Shown in pieces: positions 1-7,493 of a stretch of DNA of 10,066 bases (positions are counted from its first letter, which is position 1; each line of letters begins with the position of its first letter). The stretch comes from Hylemonella sp. UBA2468. Lineage in GTDB: Bacteria > Pseudomonadota > Gammaproteobacteria > Burkholderiales > Burkholderiaceae_C. A model generated the notes under the pieces. It was not told the origin of the DNA. It made no database searches and saw only the letters and a program-made list of their open reading frames with translations. Made by a program: the position numbers and the translations under genes. The stretch is taken from positions 1-10,066 of the forward strand of contig DDPM01000167.1 of the NCBI GenBank assembly GCA_002342165.1, written 5' to 3'.

Positions 1-2043
1 GCCGAAATGGACACCACGAGCGCCATATCTGAGCAAATAGCGCAAGACAAAGAGCTGACCAAGAAAATGCTGGCCGCTGCGGGCGTGCCCGTGCCTGTGG
101 GCCGCGAGGTCGACAACGCCCAAGACGCTTGGGCAGCCGCTCTAGAGATTGGCTTGCCCGTGGTCATCAAGCCCAAGAACGGCAACCAGGGCAAGGGCGT
201 GACTGTCAACATCAACAACCAAGACCATTTGAACGCCGCCTTTGACGCCGCTTGCGAATTTGACGACGACATTCTGGTTGAGCGCTACTTGCCCGGCAAC
301 GACTTTCGATTGCTGGTGGTAGGCGACAAGCTGGTGGCCGCAGCCCGCCGCGATGCCCCCAGCGTCGTGGGCGATGGTGTGCACAGCGTGAAAGAATTGG
401 TGGAGCAGGTCAACAAAGACCCACGTCGCGGTACGGGCCACGCCACATCGCTCACCAAAATTCGTTTTGACGACATCGCCTTAACCTGCTTGTCCGCGCA
501 GGGCATGACCGCTGATTCAGTGCCCATCAAGGGCAAACGGGTGAACCTGCGGCACAACGCCAACCTGTCCACCGGCGGCACTGCCACCGACGTGACGGAC
601 GACGTGCACCCCTCCATTGCCGCGCGCGCCGTAGCAGCCGCCAAAATGGTAGGGCTGGATATTTGCGGTGTAGACATGGTATGCGAAAGCATCCTGCAGC
701 CACTTGAAACCCAAGGCGGTGGCGTGGTGGAAGTGAACGCTGCACCCGGTTTGCGAATGCATTTATCGCCTTCGTTTGGCAAAGGACGCGCGGTGGGTGA
801 AGCCATCATTCAAACCATGTTTGGCAGCAAAGACAATGGCCGTATTCCTGTAGTGGCAGTAACTGGCACCAACGGCAAAACCACGACCGTTAGGCTGATT
901 GCGCACTTGTTCAAGCAACACGGCTGGCGCGTGGGCATGACCAGCACCGATGGGGTGTATGTGCAGGGCGAGCGTATCGACACAGGCGACTGCAGCGGCC
1001 CCAAGAGCGCGCGCAGCGTGTTGCAACACCCCGATGTAGACGCAGCAGTTTTGGAAACAGCACGCGGCGGCATGTTGCGCGAAGGCTTGGCCTTTGACCG
1101 CTGCGAAGTGGCAGTAGTCACCAATGTGGGCAGCGGCGACCATTTGGGGCTGAACTTCGTCAACACCTTAGAAGATCTGTCACTGGTCAAAAGGATCATC
1201 GTGCAAAACATTGCGCCTCAGGGCATGGCGGTGCTTAACGCGGTTGACCCCGTGGTGGCCGCTATGGCTGCGCACACCAACGCTGCTGTCACGTTTTTTG
1301 GAGTCGACAAAAACCATCCGGTATTGGCCACCCACTTGGCGCGCGGGCGCCGTGGCGTTTATGTAGAAGACGGCTGCCTGATGGCCTCTGAAGGCAGCCG
1401 CCACTTCCGTATTCCTCTGGAGAGCGTGCCCATCACGCTCAACGGAACCATTGGCTTTCAGTTAGAAAACGTGATGGCGGCCGTATCTGCAGCATGGGCC
1501 GTGGGCATCAGCTGGGATCACATCAGTGAGGGTTTGGCGAGTTTTGACAACGACCTGAACAACGCCCAAGGCCGCTTTAATTTGTTCAGCTACCGAGGTG
1601 CCACCATCATTGCCGACTATGGGCACAACCCAGATGCCATGCAAGCCCTGGTGCAGGCGGTGCAGGCCATGCCTGCTTCACCCGGACAACGGCGCAGTGT
1701 GGTCATCAGTGGCGCGGGCGACCGGCGTGACCAAGACATCCGCGAGCAAACCCGTATCTTGGGTGATGTGTTTGACGAAGTGGTGATGTACCAAGACGCT
1801 TGCCAGCGCGGGCGCGCCGACGGTGAAGTGCTTGCTTTATTGCGCGAGGGCTTAAACGGCGCTCACCGCACCAAAGAAAGCGTGGAAATTTATGGCGAGT
1901 TTGTAGCCATAGACCACGCCATGAACCGGCTACGTAGCGGCGACCTGTGTTTGATTTTGGTAGACCAGGTAGAAGAAGCGCTGGCTTACATCAAACAAAA
2001 GATTGCGCAAGGGATTGAGTTGAATTGCCTAAGCAGTGCCTAG
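1..2043 (+). CDS. cphA: Cyanophycin synthetase, 5'-truncated by the window edge
   Basis: Cyanophycin synthetase polymerises aspartate and arginine into the storage polymer cyanophycin in the cytoplasm, using ATP. The frame is open from base 1, so the ATG at 7 is probably internal. The visible part begins at the ATP-grasp domain (about residues 10-275 counted from that ATG), with EVNAAPGLRMH near 242-252. A Mur-ligase-like domain follows, with the P-loop GTNGKTTT at 287-294, TNVGSGDHLG near 372-381 and DYGHNPDAM near 537-545. CphA proteins are usually about 870-900 residues with this P-loop near residue 490, so roughly 200 N-terminal residues should lie upstream. Many Burkholderiales carry two adjacent cphA-type genes, and I cannot tell which one this is. 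The C-terminus looks complete. The gene converges on gpsA with only 20 bases between the stops and no clear terminator. Confidence 0.93.
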   Translation, partial: AEMDTTSAISEQIAQDKELTKKMLAAAGVPVPVGREVDNAQDAWAAALEIGLPVVIKPKNGNQGKGVTVNINNQDHLNAAFDAACEFDDDILVERYLPGNDFRLLVVGDKLVAAARRDAPSVVGDGVHSVKELVEQVNKDPRRGTGHATSLTKIRFDDIALTCLSAQGMTADSVPIKGKRVNLRHNANLSTGGTATDVTDDVHPSIAARAVAAAKMVGLDICGVDMVCESILQPLETQGGGVVEVNAAPGLRMHLSPSFGKGRAVGEAIIQTMFGSKDNGRIPVVAVTGTNGKTTTVRLIAHLFKQHGWRVGMTSTDGVYVQGERIDTGDCSGPKSARSVLQHPDVDAAVLETARGGMLREGLAFDRCEVAVVTNVGSGDHLGLNFVNTLEDLSLVKRIIVQNIAPQGMAVLNAVDPVVAAMAAHTNAAVTFFGVDKNHPVLATHLARGRRGVYVEDGCLMASEGSRHFRIPLESVPITLNGTIGFQLENVMAAVSAAWAVGISWDHISEGLASFDNDLNNAQGRFNLFSYRGATIIADYGHNPDAMQALVQAVQAMPASPGQRRSVVISGAGDRRDQDIREQTRILGDVFDEVVMYQDACQRGRADGEVLALLREGLNGAHRTKESVEIYGEFVAIDHAMNRLRSGDLCLILVDQVEEALAYIKQKIAQGIELNCLSSA

Positions 2044-2063
2044 ACATGGCTTGGCATTGAGCC

Positions 2064-3083
2064 CTAACCGCTTATGGAATCCATACCTGGCAAGCGCCCC
2101 ATCAGGGCGGCCACAGCTGATTGGGGCTGCAAGCGGCCGTCAAGCAAATCCACCACAGCTTGGGTAATGGGCATTTCCACCCCAAGACCGCGAGCCCGCT
2201 GGGTCACAGTTTGTGCGCAGAAGACGCCTTCAGCCACATGGCCTAGCGAAGCCACCGCATCTTGCAAGTTCAGGCCCTGCGCCAGCAACTGACCCACTTT
2301 GCGGTTTCGGCTCAGGTCTCCGGTGCAGGTGAGCACCAAGTCCCCCAAACCCGATAAACCCATAAAAGTCTCAGTGCTCGCTCCCAATGCTTGCCCCAAG
2401 CGGGTCATTTCAGCCAAGCCGCGGGTGATCAAGGCAGCACGGGCGTTCAAGCCCAGTTGCAGGCCATCGCACAAGCCCGTGGCAATGGCCAGCACATTTT
2501 TTACCGCGCCGCCCACCTCGACGCCCACCAAGTCGTCATTGGCATAGACCCTCAGGGTAGGGCTGTGAAAGGCATCCACCAACAGTTGGCGCACGGCTTC
2601 GTGGCGGCTAGCCGCCACCAAAGCCGTAGGTTGGCCGCGCGCTACCTCAATGGCAAAGCTGGGTCCGCTCAACACCCCGGCTTGGAGCTGGGGTGCCACC
2701 TCGGATTGAATTTCGTGCCCCAGCAATCCAAAGGGCTGCTGCGAACCCACCGGCTCAAACCCTTTGCACAACCAAGCCACGGTAGAAGATGCACCTTGCA
2801 GCATGCCCAGCATGGCACGCAAACCCGCCATGGGGCTGGCAATGACCACCAGCTGGTGCTCGCAACACTTGTCTGCCAGCTCGGCCATAGGGGTTGACAG
2901 CAGCTTCAACTTGGCGGGCAAGTCCACACCCTCTAGATACTTGAGGTTGCTGCGCTGCGCCTGCATGGCTTGGACCTGAGACGCATCGCGAGCCCACAAG
3001 GTTACTTGCCGCCCCTCAAGGCGGCTGGCATGAACCGCCAGTGCGGTACCCCAAGCGCCAGCCCCCAAGATGAGAATCTTCAC
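2064..3083 (-). CDS. gpsA: Glycerol-3-phosphate dehydrogenase [NAD(P)+]
   Basis: GpsA reduces dihydroxyacetone phosphate to sn-glycerol 3-phosphate in the cytoplasm, supplying the backbone for phospholipid synthesis. The 339-residue protein has the usual family length. The N-terminal Rossmann fold carries GAGAWG at residues 7-12. Other family signatures are CKGFE at 106-110, SGPSFA at 139-144, the [11 protein letters not shown] segment with the predicted catalytic Lys195, and [17 protein letters not shown] at 245-261. The start is GTG at 3083, supported by AAGG six bases upstream. The gene begins 18 bases after the secB stop on the same strand, so it is probably the last gene of the rhodanese-grxC-secB-gpsA operon. 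E. coli has the same grxC-secB-gpsA order. I see no truncation or missing key residue. Confidence 0.97.
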   Translation of the reverse strand: MKILILGAGAWGTALAVHASRLEGRQVTLWARDASQVQAMQAQRSNLKYLEGVDLPAKLKLLSTPMAELADKCCEHQLVVIASPMAGLRAMLGMLQGASSTVAWLCKGFEPVGSQQPFGLLGHEIQSEVAPQLQAGVLSGPSFAIEVARGQPTALVAASRHEAVRQLLVDAFHSPTLRVYANDDLVGVEVGGAVKNVLAIATGLCDGLQLGLNARAALITRGLAEMTRLGQALGASTETFMGLSGLGDLVLTCTGDLSRNRKVGQLLAQGLNLQDAVASLGHVAEGVFCAQTVTQRARGLGVEMPITQAVVDLLDGRLQPQSAVAALMGRLPGMDSISG

Positions 3084-3101
3084 GGGTGACCTTGATTGAC
3101 C

Positions 3102-3563
3102 TTACTGAATCGGCGTGGAATCGTTTTGGGCCAAGTTTTGCTGGTACATACTCTCAAAGTTGATTTCATTGAGGTGAACAGGTGGAAAACCGGCGCGCTG
3201 CACCAAGTCAGCCACATTGCCACGCAGGTAGGGGTAAATGATTTGGGGACATGCCACGCTGAGCACAGGGTTCATTTGTTCTTGTGGAATGTTGCGGATT
3301 TCAAAAATTCCGGCTTGCTTGGCTTCGACCAAAAACACGGTTTTGTCTTCCAGAGTGGTGTGCACGGTGGCGGTCACTGCCACTTCAAACACGCCCTCGG
3401 TCAGTGGGGTGGCCTCAACACCGAGCTGAATGTCAACACCTGGCTGGTCTTGACGGGTCAGGATACCGGGCGAATTGGGTTGCTCTAAGGAGGCTTCCTT
3501 CAGGTACACGCGCTGAATTTGAAACACTGGGGTCAGGTCGGTGTTAATGGAAGAATCGGACAT
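3102..3563 (-). CDS. secB: Protein-export chaperone SecB
   Basis: SecB is a cytoplasmic tetrameric chaperone that holds preproteins unfolded and delivers them to SecA for export through SecYEG. The 153-residue product has the usual length for proteobacterial SecB. Family features include [21 protein letters not shown] near residues 12-32, the acidic beta-sheet region ([11 protein letters not shown] near 57-67), and the strongly conserved [24 protein letters not shown] segment near 104-127, which shapes the substrate groove. The ATG at 3563 is preceded by a modest purine-rich AAGAAAG. The gene lies 83 bases downstream of the grxC stop and 18 bases upstream of gpsA. SecB next to a glutaredoxin and gpsA is a long-conserved proteobacterial arrangement. 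The C-terminal tail after about residue 145 is variable in the family. Confidence 0.97.
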   Translation of the reverse strand: MSDSSINTDLTPVFQIQRVYLKEASLEQPNSPGILTRQDQPGVDIQLGVEATPLTEGVFEVAVTATVHTTLEDKTVFLVEAKQAGIFEIRNIPQEQMNPVLSVACPQIIYPYLRGNVADLVQRAGFPPVHLNEINFESMYQQNLAQNDSTPIQ

Positions 3564-3615
3564 AAGAACTTTCTTGGAGAGCCTATATTTGAGGCAGATG
3601 GGTTGAGACAGGACG

Positions 3616-3642
3616 AAAAAAAGTAAAGCGGTATCAAGCCGC
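3616..3642 (-). terminator. Possible weak intrinsic terminator between grxC and secB
   Basis: Read on the minus strand just after the grxC stop, a 4-bp GC stem (GCGG at 3642-3639 with CCGC at 3631-3628, 7-base loop) is followed at once by TTTACTTTTTTT (3627-3616). The stem is short, so this may only attenuate transcription into secB or may do nothing. It overlaps the imperfect tandem repeat at 3630-3655. Confidence 0.3.
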
Positions 3643-3655
3643 GATATCAGGCCGC
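3630..3655. repeat. Imperfect 13-bp tandem repeat across the grxC stop codon
   Basis: Two directly adjacent 13-base units, GGTATCAAGCCGC (3630-3642) and GATATCAGGCCGC (3643-3655), match at 11 of 13 positions. The second unit covers the grxC stop codon (3647-3649). This looks like a small local duplication; no function is evident beyond its overlap with the possible terminator stem. Confidence 0.6.
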
Positions 3656-3907
3656 GTTGAGCAAGGGCAGCAACTCGCCACGGGAATCCAGCGCCATCAA
3701 GTCATCGCAGCCGCCCACGTGGGTGGACCCAATGAAGATTTGGGGTACGGTGCGCCTACCGGTGCTGGACATCATGTGGTCACGGGCTTGGGGGTTGGTG
3801 TCGATTCGAATTTCTTCAATATGTTCGACACCTTTGGATTTCAGGAGTTGCTTGGCGCGGACGCAATAGGGGCATACCGCAGTGGTGTACATCTTGACAG
3901 CTTGCAT
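3647..3907 (-). CDS. grxC: Glutaredoxin 3 (dithiol CPYC type)
   Basis: This is a small cytoplasmic thiol-disulfide oxidoreductase that uses glutathione to reduce disulfides and mixed disulfides. With the start at 3907 it is 86 residues, close to the E. coli Grx3 length. The active site CPYC is at residues 12-15, the cis-proline motif TVPQIFIG at 53-60, and the glutathione-contacting GGCDDL at 65-70. The frame is open further upstream to 3967, but that extension would overlap the end of the rhodanese gene, and the protein family begins near [12 protein letters not shown]. The internal Met6 (3892) is a less likely alternative start. The gene starts 13 bases after the rhodanese stop, so the two are probably co-transcribed. 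A Cys-loop rhodanese and a glutaredoxin together suggest a thiol/persulfide theme, but that link is inference. Confidence 0.95.
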   Translation of the reverse strand: MQAVKMYTTAVCPYCVRAKQLLKSKGVEHIEEIRIDTNPQARDHMMSSTGRRTVPQIFIGSTHVGGCDDLMALDSRGELLPLLNAA

Positions 3908-3920
3908 GTGATAAACGCTT

Positions 3921-4334
3921 TCAGGCGGAGGTTTTAACGATAGGAAGGCCCGCTTGTTTCCAAGCATTGAGCCCGCCGCCTAAGGATTGCGCTTTGGCGT
4001 AACCCAAACCCTTGGCCATGCGGGCCGCACTGCCAGAGCGCCCACCGCTTTGGCATACAAAAATCAACGGCAGGTCTTTGTTTTTGACGGTTTCGGGCAG
4101 CTTGGCCGCAAGATCCGCCAAAGAAATGTGTTTGGCCTGCCCCACATGGCCTTGAGCATATTCCTCAGCAGAACACACATCCACCACCACCGCTTTTTCG
4201 CGATTGATGAGGAATACCGCCTGGTTAGGGGTGAGGTCCGCACCCATGGCATCTCGAACGATGGGAAAAACCAGTAAGCCGCCAGAGCTCAGGGCCACCG
4301 CTATGAGCATCCAGTTGTTGATGATGAAATCCAC
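3921..4334 (-). CDS. Membrane-anchored single-domain rhodanese (YibN-like)
   Basis: This is a rhodanese-like sulfurtransferase domain tethered to the inner membrane. Residues 6-24 (NNWMLIAVALSSGGLLVF region) form one hydrophobic segment. A single rhodanese domain of about 100 residues follows: VVVDVCSAEEYAQGHV near 49-64, then the active-site loop CQSGGRS at 94-100, whose Cys94 is the expected persulfide carrier, and GGGLNAWKQAGLP near 119-131. The start is GTG at 4334 with a strong AAAGGA five bases upstream. It is the first gene of the minus-strand cluster, 13 bases ahead of grxC, matching enterobacterial yibN. The sulfur donor and acceptor cannot be read from sequence. The length of 137 residues is typical for this subgroup. 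The domain probably faces the cytoplasm, because few positive charges precede the membrane segment and Arg27 and Lys47 follow it, but this topology is tentative. Confidence 0.93.
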   Translation of the reverse strand: MDFIINNWMLIAVALSSGGLLVFPIVRDAMGADLTPNQAVFLINREKAVVVDVCSAEEYAQGHVGQAKHISLADLAAKLPETVKNKDLPLIFVCQSGGRSGSAARMAKGLGYAKAQSLGGGLNAWKQAGLPIVKTSA

Positions 4335-4339
4335 AGAAT

Positions 4340-4345
4340 TCCTTT
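4340..4345 (-). promoter_or_regulatory. Ribosome binding site fixing the rhodanese GTG start
   Basis: On the minus strand AAAGGA is followed by a 5-base spacer and the GTG at 4334-4332. The strong match and good spacing support this non-ATG start, which places the membrane segment at the very N-terminus. Confidence 0.75.
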
Positions 4346-4368
4346 AAAAGGTGCACTAAAAACTTGAG

Positions 4369-4378
4369 ATTCTAGAAT
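4369..4378. promoter_or_regulatory. Palindrome ATTCTAGAAT with a -10-like TAGAAT on both strands
   Basis: This 10-base perfect palindrome sits in the 68-base gap between the divergent rhodanese and gpmA starts. It reads TAGAAT (4 of 6 matches to TATAAT) on each strand: 4373-4378 on plus and 4374-4369 on minus. No convincing -35 box lies 16-18 bases upstream on either strand, so a promoter call is tentative. It could instead be a small operator or chance. Confidence 0.3.
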
Positions 4379-4402
4379 GCGAGGTTTTTGGGCGCTCTTG
4401 GC

Positions 4403-5131
4403 ATGTACAAATTAGTTCTGATTCGCCACGGTGAATCGATTTGGAATCTTGAAAACCGCTTCACTGGCTGGACCGATATTGACCTTACCCCCACTGGGGT
4501 ATCCCAGGCCATTTCGGCCGGGCAATTGCTCAAAGCCGAAGGCTACGACTTTGACTTGGCCTATACCAGTGTGCTCAAACGTGCCATTCACACGCTGTCT
4601 TACTGTCTAGATGCATTGGACCGCACCTGGCTGCCGGTGGTGAAAAGCTGGCAGCTCAATGAACGCCACTACGGTGGCTTGCAAGGCTTGAACAAGGCTG
4701 AAATGGCCAAGCAGTTTGGAGACGAACAGGTTTTGATGTGGCGGCGCAGTTACGACACACCTCCCCCACCGTTGGCCGCCGACGACGCCCGCTGCGAGCG
4801 CCATGACCCGCGTTACGTCCATCTGCGCGCGGACCAAATTCCGTTGACCGAATGTCTTAAAGATACGGTGGCCCGTGTGGTGCCGTTTTGGACGGAGTCT
4901 ATAGCACCGGCTATTCGGTCGGGCAAGCGGGTGCTGCTTTCGGCGCACGGCAATTCCATCAGGGCTTTGGTGAAATATTTGGACAATATTTCAGATCAAG
5001 ACATTGTGAGCCTGAACATTCCCAATGGTGTTCCATTGGTGTATGAATTGGACGCCGAACTCAAGCCCATCCGGCATTATTTTTTAAAGCAAAACCAAAA
5101 CCCAGACCCAAACCCAACGGGATCCCCTTGA
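4403..5131 (+). CDS. gpmA: 2,3-bisphosphoglycerate-dependent phosphoglycerate mutase
   Basis: GpmA interconverts 3-phosphoglycerate and 2-phosphoglycerate in glycolysis and gluconeogenesis, in the cytoplasm. The phosphohistidine motif LIRHGES is at residues 6-12, with nucleophile His9. Glu87 in LNERHYGGL is the expected proton donor, and His182 in [10 protein letters not shown] is the second catalytic histidine. Arg60 in SVLKRA and the [11 protein letters not shown] segment at 114-124 are also typical. The ATG at 4403 is chosen because the family universally begins [11 protein letters not shown]; an in-frame TTG lies 15 bases upstream. No good ribosome binding site precedes the ATG (GAGG is 18 bases away). 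At 242 residues it has the usual length, with a lineage-specific Asn/Pro-rich tail ([10 protein letters not shown]) encoded by low-complexity CCCAAA-like DNA. It is divergent from the rhodanese operon and 73 bases upstream of the protease gene. Confidence 0.96.
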   Translation: MYKLVLIRHGESIWNLENRFTGWTDIDLTPTGVSQAISAGQLLKAEGYDFDLAYTSVLKRAIHTLSYCLDALDRTWLPVVKSWQLNERHYGGLQGLNKAEMAKQFGDEQVLMWRRSYDTPPPPLAADDARCERHDPRYVHLRADQIPLTECLKDTVARVVPFWTESIAPAIRSGKRVLLSAHGNSIRALVKYLDNISDQDIVSLNIPNGVPLVYELDAELKPIRHYFLKQNQNPDPNPTGSP

Positions 5132-5204
5132 ACCCACAGGATTCAGCCGAACGTGTATATTGGTTTGGATGGCTAAAAGGATATGGAATTGACGGACTGA
5201 CACT

Positions 5205-6641
5205 ATGGCTCATAAATTAAAAATTGCTGGCTGGATTGCCCTTGGGGCTTTGGCGGGTGCGCTCACCACGGTTTCTTTGCAAATTGGGGCTCGCGGCAAC
5301 ATGGCGCCGCTCCCGCTCGAAGAGCTACAACAGCTCGCCGCAGTGTTCGGCATGATCAAATCCGACTATGTTGAGCCGGTGGACGAGAAAAAGCTCATCA
5401 CCGACGCCATTTCAGGCATGGTGTCCAGCTTGGACCCCCATTCCCAGTACTTTGACAAAAAGTCTTACAAAGAATTCCGAGAAGGCACCACCGGCCGTTT
5501 TGTGGGCGTGGGCATTGAAATCACCCAAGAAGATGGTTTGGTGAAAGTGGTGTCGCCCATTGAAGGCTCCCCAGCCTTCAGGGCCGGCCTGAAAACCAAC
5601 GACCTTATTACCAAGGTAGACGACACCGCTGTCAAGGGTTTGACCCTGAACGAGGCCGTCAAGCGCATGCGCGGTGAACCCAACACCAAAGTGGTATTGA
5701 CTATTTTCCGCAAAGACGAGAACCGCACGTTTCCCGTGACCATCATTCGAGAAGAAATTAAAACCGTATCTGTCAAATCCAAAATACTGGAATCCGGCTA
5801 CGCATGGCTGCGTTTGAGCCAGTTTCAGGACCGCACCGTAGAAGATTTTGTGCGCAAAGTTGAAGAGATTTATAAATCCGAGCCGCAACTCAAGGGCTTG
5901 GTTTTGGACCTGCGCAACGACCCGGGCGGCCTGTTGGACGCTGCGGTAGCGGTGTCTGCGGCCTTCTTGCCCGAAAACGTGACGGTGGTGTCCACCAACG
6001 GCCAACTGTCTGAAAGTAAATTCATTTACAAAGCTTCGCCTGAGTTTTACCAGCGGCGCAGCGGCAATGATCCCCTGAAGCGCTTACCTGCAGCCATTAA
6101 AACCGTACCCTTGGTGGTTCTGGTGAACGAGGGTTCTGCTTCTGCCAGCGAAATTGTGGCGGGGGCCCTGCAAGACCACCAACGCGCCACCATCATGGGC
6201 AGCCAAACCTTTGGCAAAGGATCGGTGCAAACCGTACGCCCACTGGGCCCTGATACAGCCTTAAAAATCACCACCGCTAGGTACTTTACGCCTGCAGGAC
6301 GCAGCATTCAGGCGCGCGGCATTGTGCCTGATGTGATGCTCGACGAAACCGCCGAAGGCAATGTGTTTGCGGCTCTGCGCACGCGCGAAGCCGATCTGGA
6401 CAAGCATTTGAGCAACGGACAAACCAATGCGCCACAAGACGCCGAACGCGAAAAAGCCCGTGACGCCGCTATTAAAAAACTTGAAGTAGACGCTAAAAAT
6501 CCTGCGGCGGAAAAACGTTTGCCCGAGTTTGGCAGCGAGAAAGACTTTCCTCTGATTCAAGCCCTCAACCGCTTGAAAGGTTTGCCGGTGATGGCCAGCA
6601 AAACCCAAACCGAGCGTAAAGATGCCCCTAAAGACAACTGA
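5205..6641 (+). CDS. ctpA: C-terminal processing peptidase, S41 family
   Basis: This is a tail-specific serine protease of the CtpA/CtpB type, probably anchored in the inner membrane with its catalytic part in the periplasm. Residues 8-27 form a hydrophobic signal or signal-anchor segment after a short basic start (MAHKLK). The order is an N-terminal helical region with LDPHSQYFD (76-84), a PDZ domain at about 95-180 (GVGIEI, SPAFRAGLKTNDLI), then the S41 core with DLRNDPGGLLD (235-245). The catalytic dyad fits Ser313 in EGSASASE and Lys338 in FGKGSVQT, with Gln342 four residues later; the 25-residue Ser-Lys spacing is that of the family. The charged tail after about 395 is variable. Targets are probably envelope or cell-wall hydrolase-related proteins, but none is shown here. 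The ATG at 5205 lacks a strong ribosome binding site; AAAAGG lies 24 bases upstream. A moeB-like gene follows after 24 bases. Confidence 0.95.
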   Translation: MAHKLKIAGWIALGALAGALTTVSLQIGARGNMAPLPLEELQQLAAVFGMIKSDYVEPVDEKKLITDAISGMVSSLDPHSQYFDKKSYKEFREGTTGRFVGVGIEITQEDGLVKVVSPIEGSPAFRAGLKTNDLITKVDDTAVKGLTLNEAVKRMRGEPNTKVVLTIFRKDENRTFPVTIIREEIKTVSVKSKILESGYAWLRLSQFQDRTVEDFVRKVEEIYKSEPQLKGLVLDLRNDPGGLLDAAVAVSAAFLPENVTVVSTNGQLSESKFIYKASPEFYQRRSGNDPLKRLPAAIKTVPLVVLVNEGSASASEIVAGALQDHQRATIMGSQTFGKGSVQTVRPLGPDTALKITTARYFTPAGRSIQARGIVPDVMLDETAEGNVFAALRTREADLDKHLSNGQTNAPQDAEREKARDAAIKKLEVDAKNPAAEKRLPEFGSEKDFPLIQALNRLKGLPVMASKTQTERKDAPKDN

Positions 6642-6665
6642 GACGGGTACTAAAAGCAAAGCGCC

Positions 6666-7463
6666 GTGAAAGATGACGAGCTGCTGCGTTATTCGCGGCA
6701 TATTTTGCTCGATGCCATCGGCATTGAAGGCCAGCAGCGTATTTGCCAAAGCCACGTGCTGCTGATTGGTGCAGGTGGCTTGGGTTGCCCTGCAGCTTTG
6801 TATTTAGGCGCTGCAGGCGTCGGACGCATCACGGTGGCAGACCCCGACACCGTGGACCTGACCAATCTGCAGCGGCAAATTGCCCACCACATGTCCAGCA
6901 TCGGACAACCCAAGGTGAATTCCTTGCAAACCGCGGTTGCAAACATCAACCCGCTGGTCCATGTGACCCCCCTGCAGAGCCAAGCCGATGCGGCATTTTT
7001 AGAGCACTGGGTGCCCCAAGCGGACGTGGTGCTGGACTGCAGCGACAACTTTGCCACCCGCCAAGCCGTTAATGCGTCCTGTGTGCGGCATGGCAAGCCT
7101 TTGGTATCGGGTGCAGTCATCAAATTTGATGGTCAAGTGTCGGTGTTTGACCCGCGCCAAACCCAAACTCCTTGCTACGCCTGCTTGTTTGACCCGCAAA
7201 CGCATTTTGAAGAAACCCAATGTGCCACCATGGGCGTGCTGGCACCTTTGGTGGGCATGGTAGGGAGTATGCAAGCTGCTGAGGCGCTCAAGCTGATCAG
7301 CGGGGCGGGGGAGTCATTGGCTGGCCGCCTCCTCTTGATAGACGGGTTGCAGATGAGCTTCAGTGAAATGCGTGTATCTCGTCAAGCAGACTGCAAGGTG
7401 TGCGGCACAGGTCGACATTCAAGTACCGACAGACCATTCTCTCCGACGGCTGTTAAGCTCTGA
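6666..7463 (+). CDS. moeB: MoeB/ThiF/HesA-family sulfur-carrier adenylyltransferase
   Basis: An E1-like enzyme that adenylates the C-terminal glycine of a ubiquitin-like sulfur carrier (MoaD in molybdopterin synthesis, or ThiS in thiamine synthesis) in the cytoplasm. It has the nucleotide-binding GAGGLG at residues 35-40, the NLQRQ motif with its conserved arginine at 67-71, LDCSDNF at 123-129, and four zinc-type cysteines: Cys170/Cys173 (CYAC) and Cys243/Cys246 (CKVC). Cys186 in ETQCATMG occupies the position of the ThiF/E1 active-site cysteine. The start is GTG at 6666; family members begin with a D-LLRYSRHILL helix exactly here. No rhodanese domain is fused, and no MoaD, ThiS, ThiG or moa gene is in the window, so MoeB versus ThiF cannot be settled. 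At 265 residues it is slightly long, with about 19 residues after the last zinc cysteine. Confidence 0.9.
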   Translation: MKDDELLRYSRHILLDAIGIEGQQRICQSHVLLIGAGGLGCPAALYLGAAGVGRITVADPDTVDLTNLQRQIAHHMSSIGQPKVNSLQTAVANINPLVHVTPLQSQADAAFLEHWVPQADVVLDCSDNFATRQAVNASCVRHGKPLVSGAVIKFDGQVSVFDPRQTQTPCYACLFDPQTHFEETQCATMGVLAPLVGMVGSMQAAEALKLISGAGESLAGRLLLIDGLQMSFSEMRVSRQADCKVCGTGRHSSTDRPFSPTAVKL

Positions 7464-7493
7464 AACTATCTCATTTTTTTCACATCGTTTCCC

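Noticed and set aside
7-9. ATG at position 7 as the true cphA start
   Set aside because: The protein would begin at the ATP-grasp domain and lack about 200 residues usual for CphA; the frame is open to the window edge, so truncation by the window is the better explanation.
285-809. A 174-codon open frame antisense to cphA, and several similar antisense frames across 142-1644
   Set aside because: They lie entirely within the well-supported cphA reading frame, have low-complexity shadow compositions and resemble no family I know.
2044-2063. Possible terminator hairpin between the cphA and gpsA stops (GGCT...AGCC)
   Set aside because: Only a 4-bp stem with an 8-base loop and no T-tract on either strand.
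2391-2897. A 168-codon plus-strand frame opposite gpsA
   Set aside because: It is fully contained in the conserved gpsA gene, and its translation is Gln/His-rich as expected of a reverse-frame shadow.
3908-3967. Longer glutaredoxin starting at 3967
   Set aside because: It would overlap the end of the rhodanese gene by 47 bases and add 20 residues absent from the Grx3 family.
5183-5200. A five-codon mini-ORF (ATG GAA TTG ACG GAC TGA) just before ctpA, next to AAAAGG
   Set aside because: The spacing from AAAAGG to its ATG is only two bases, too short for efficient initiation, and such short frames are common by chance. It could still matter if ctpA initiation proves coupled.
5412-6005. A 197-codon minus-strand frame opposite the S41 protease gene
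   Set aside because: The sense frame has intact PDZ and catalytic motifs throughout; the antisense product has no recognisable domain.
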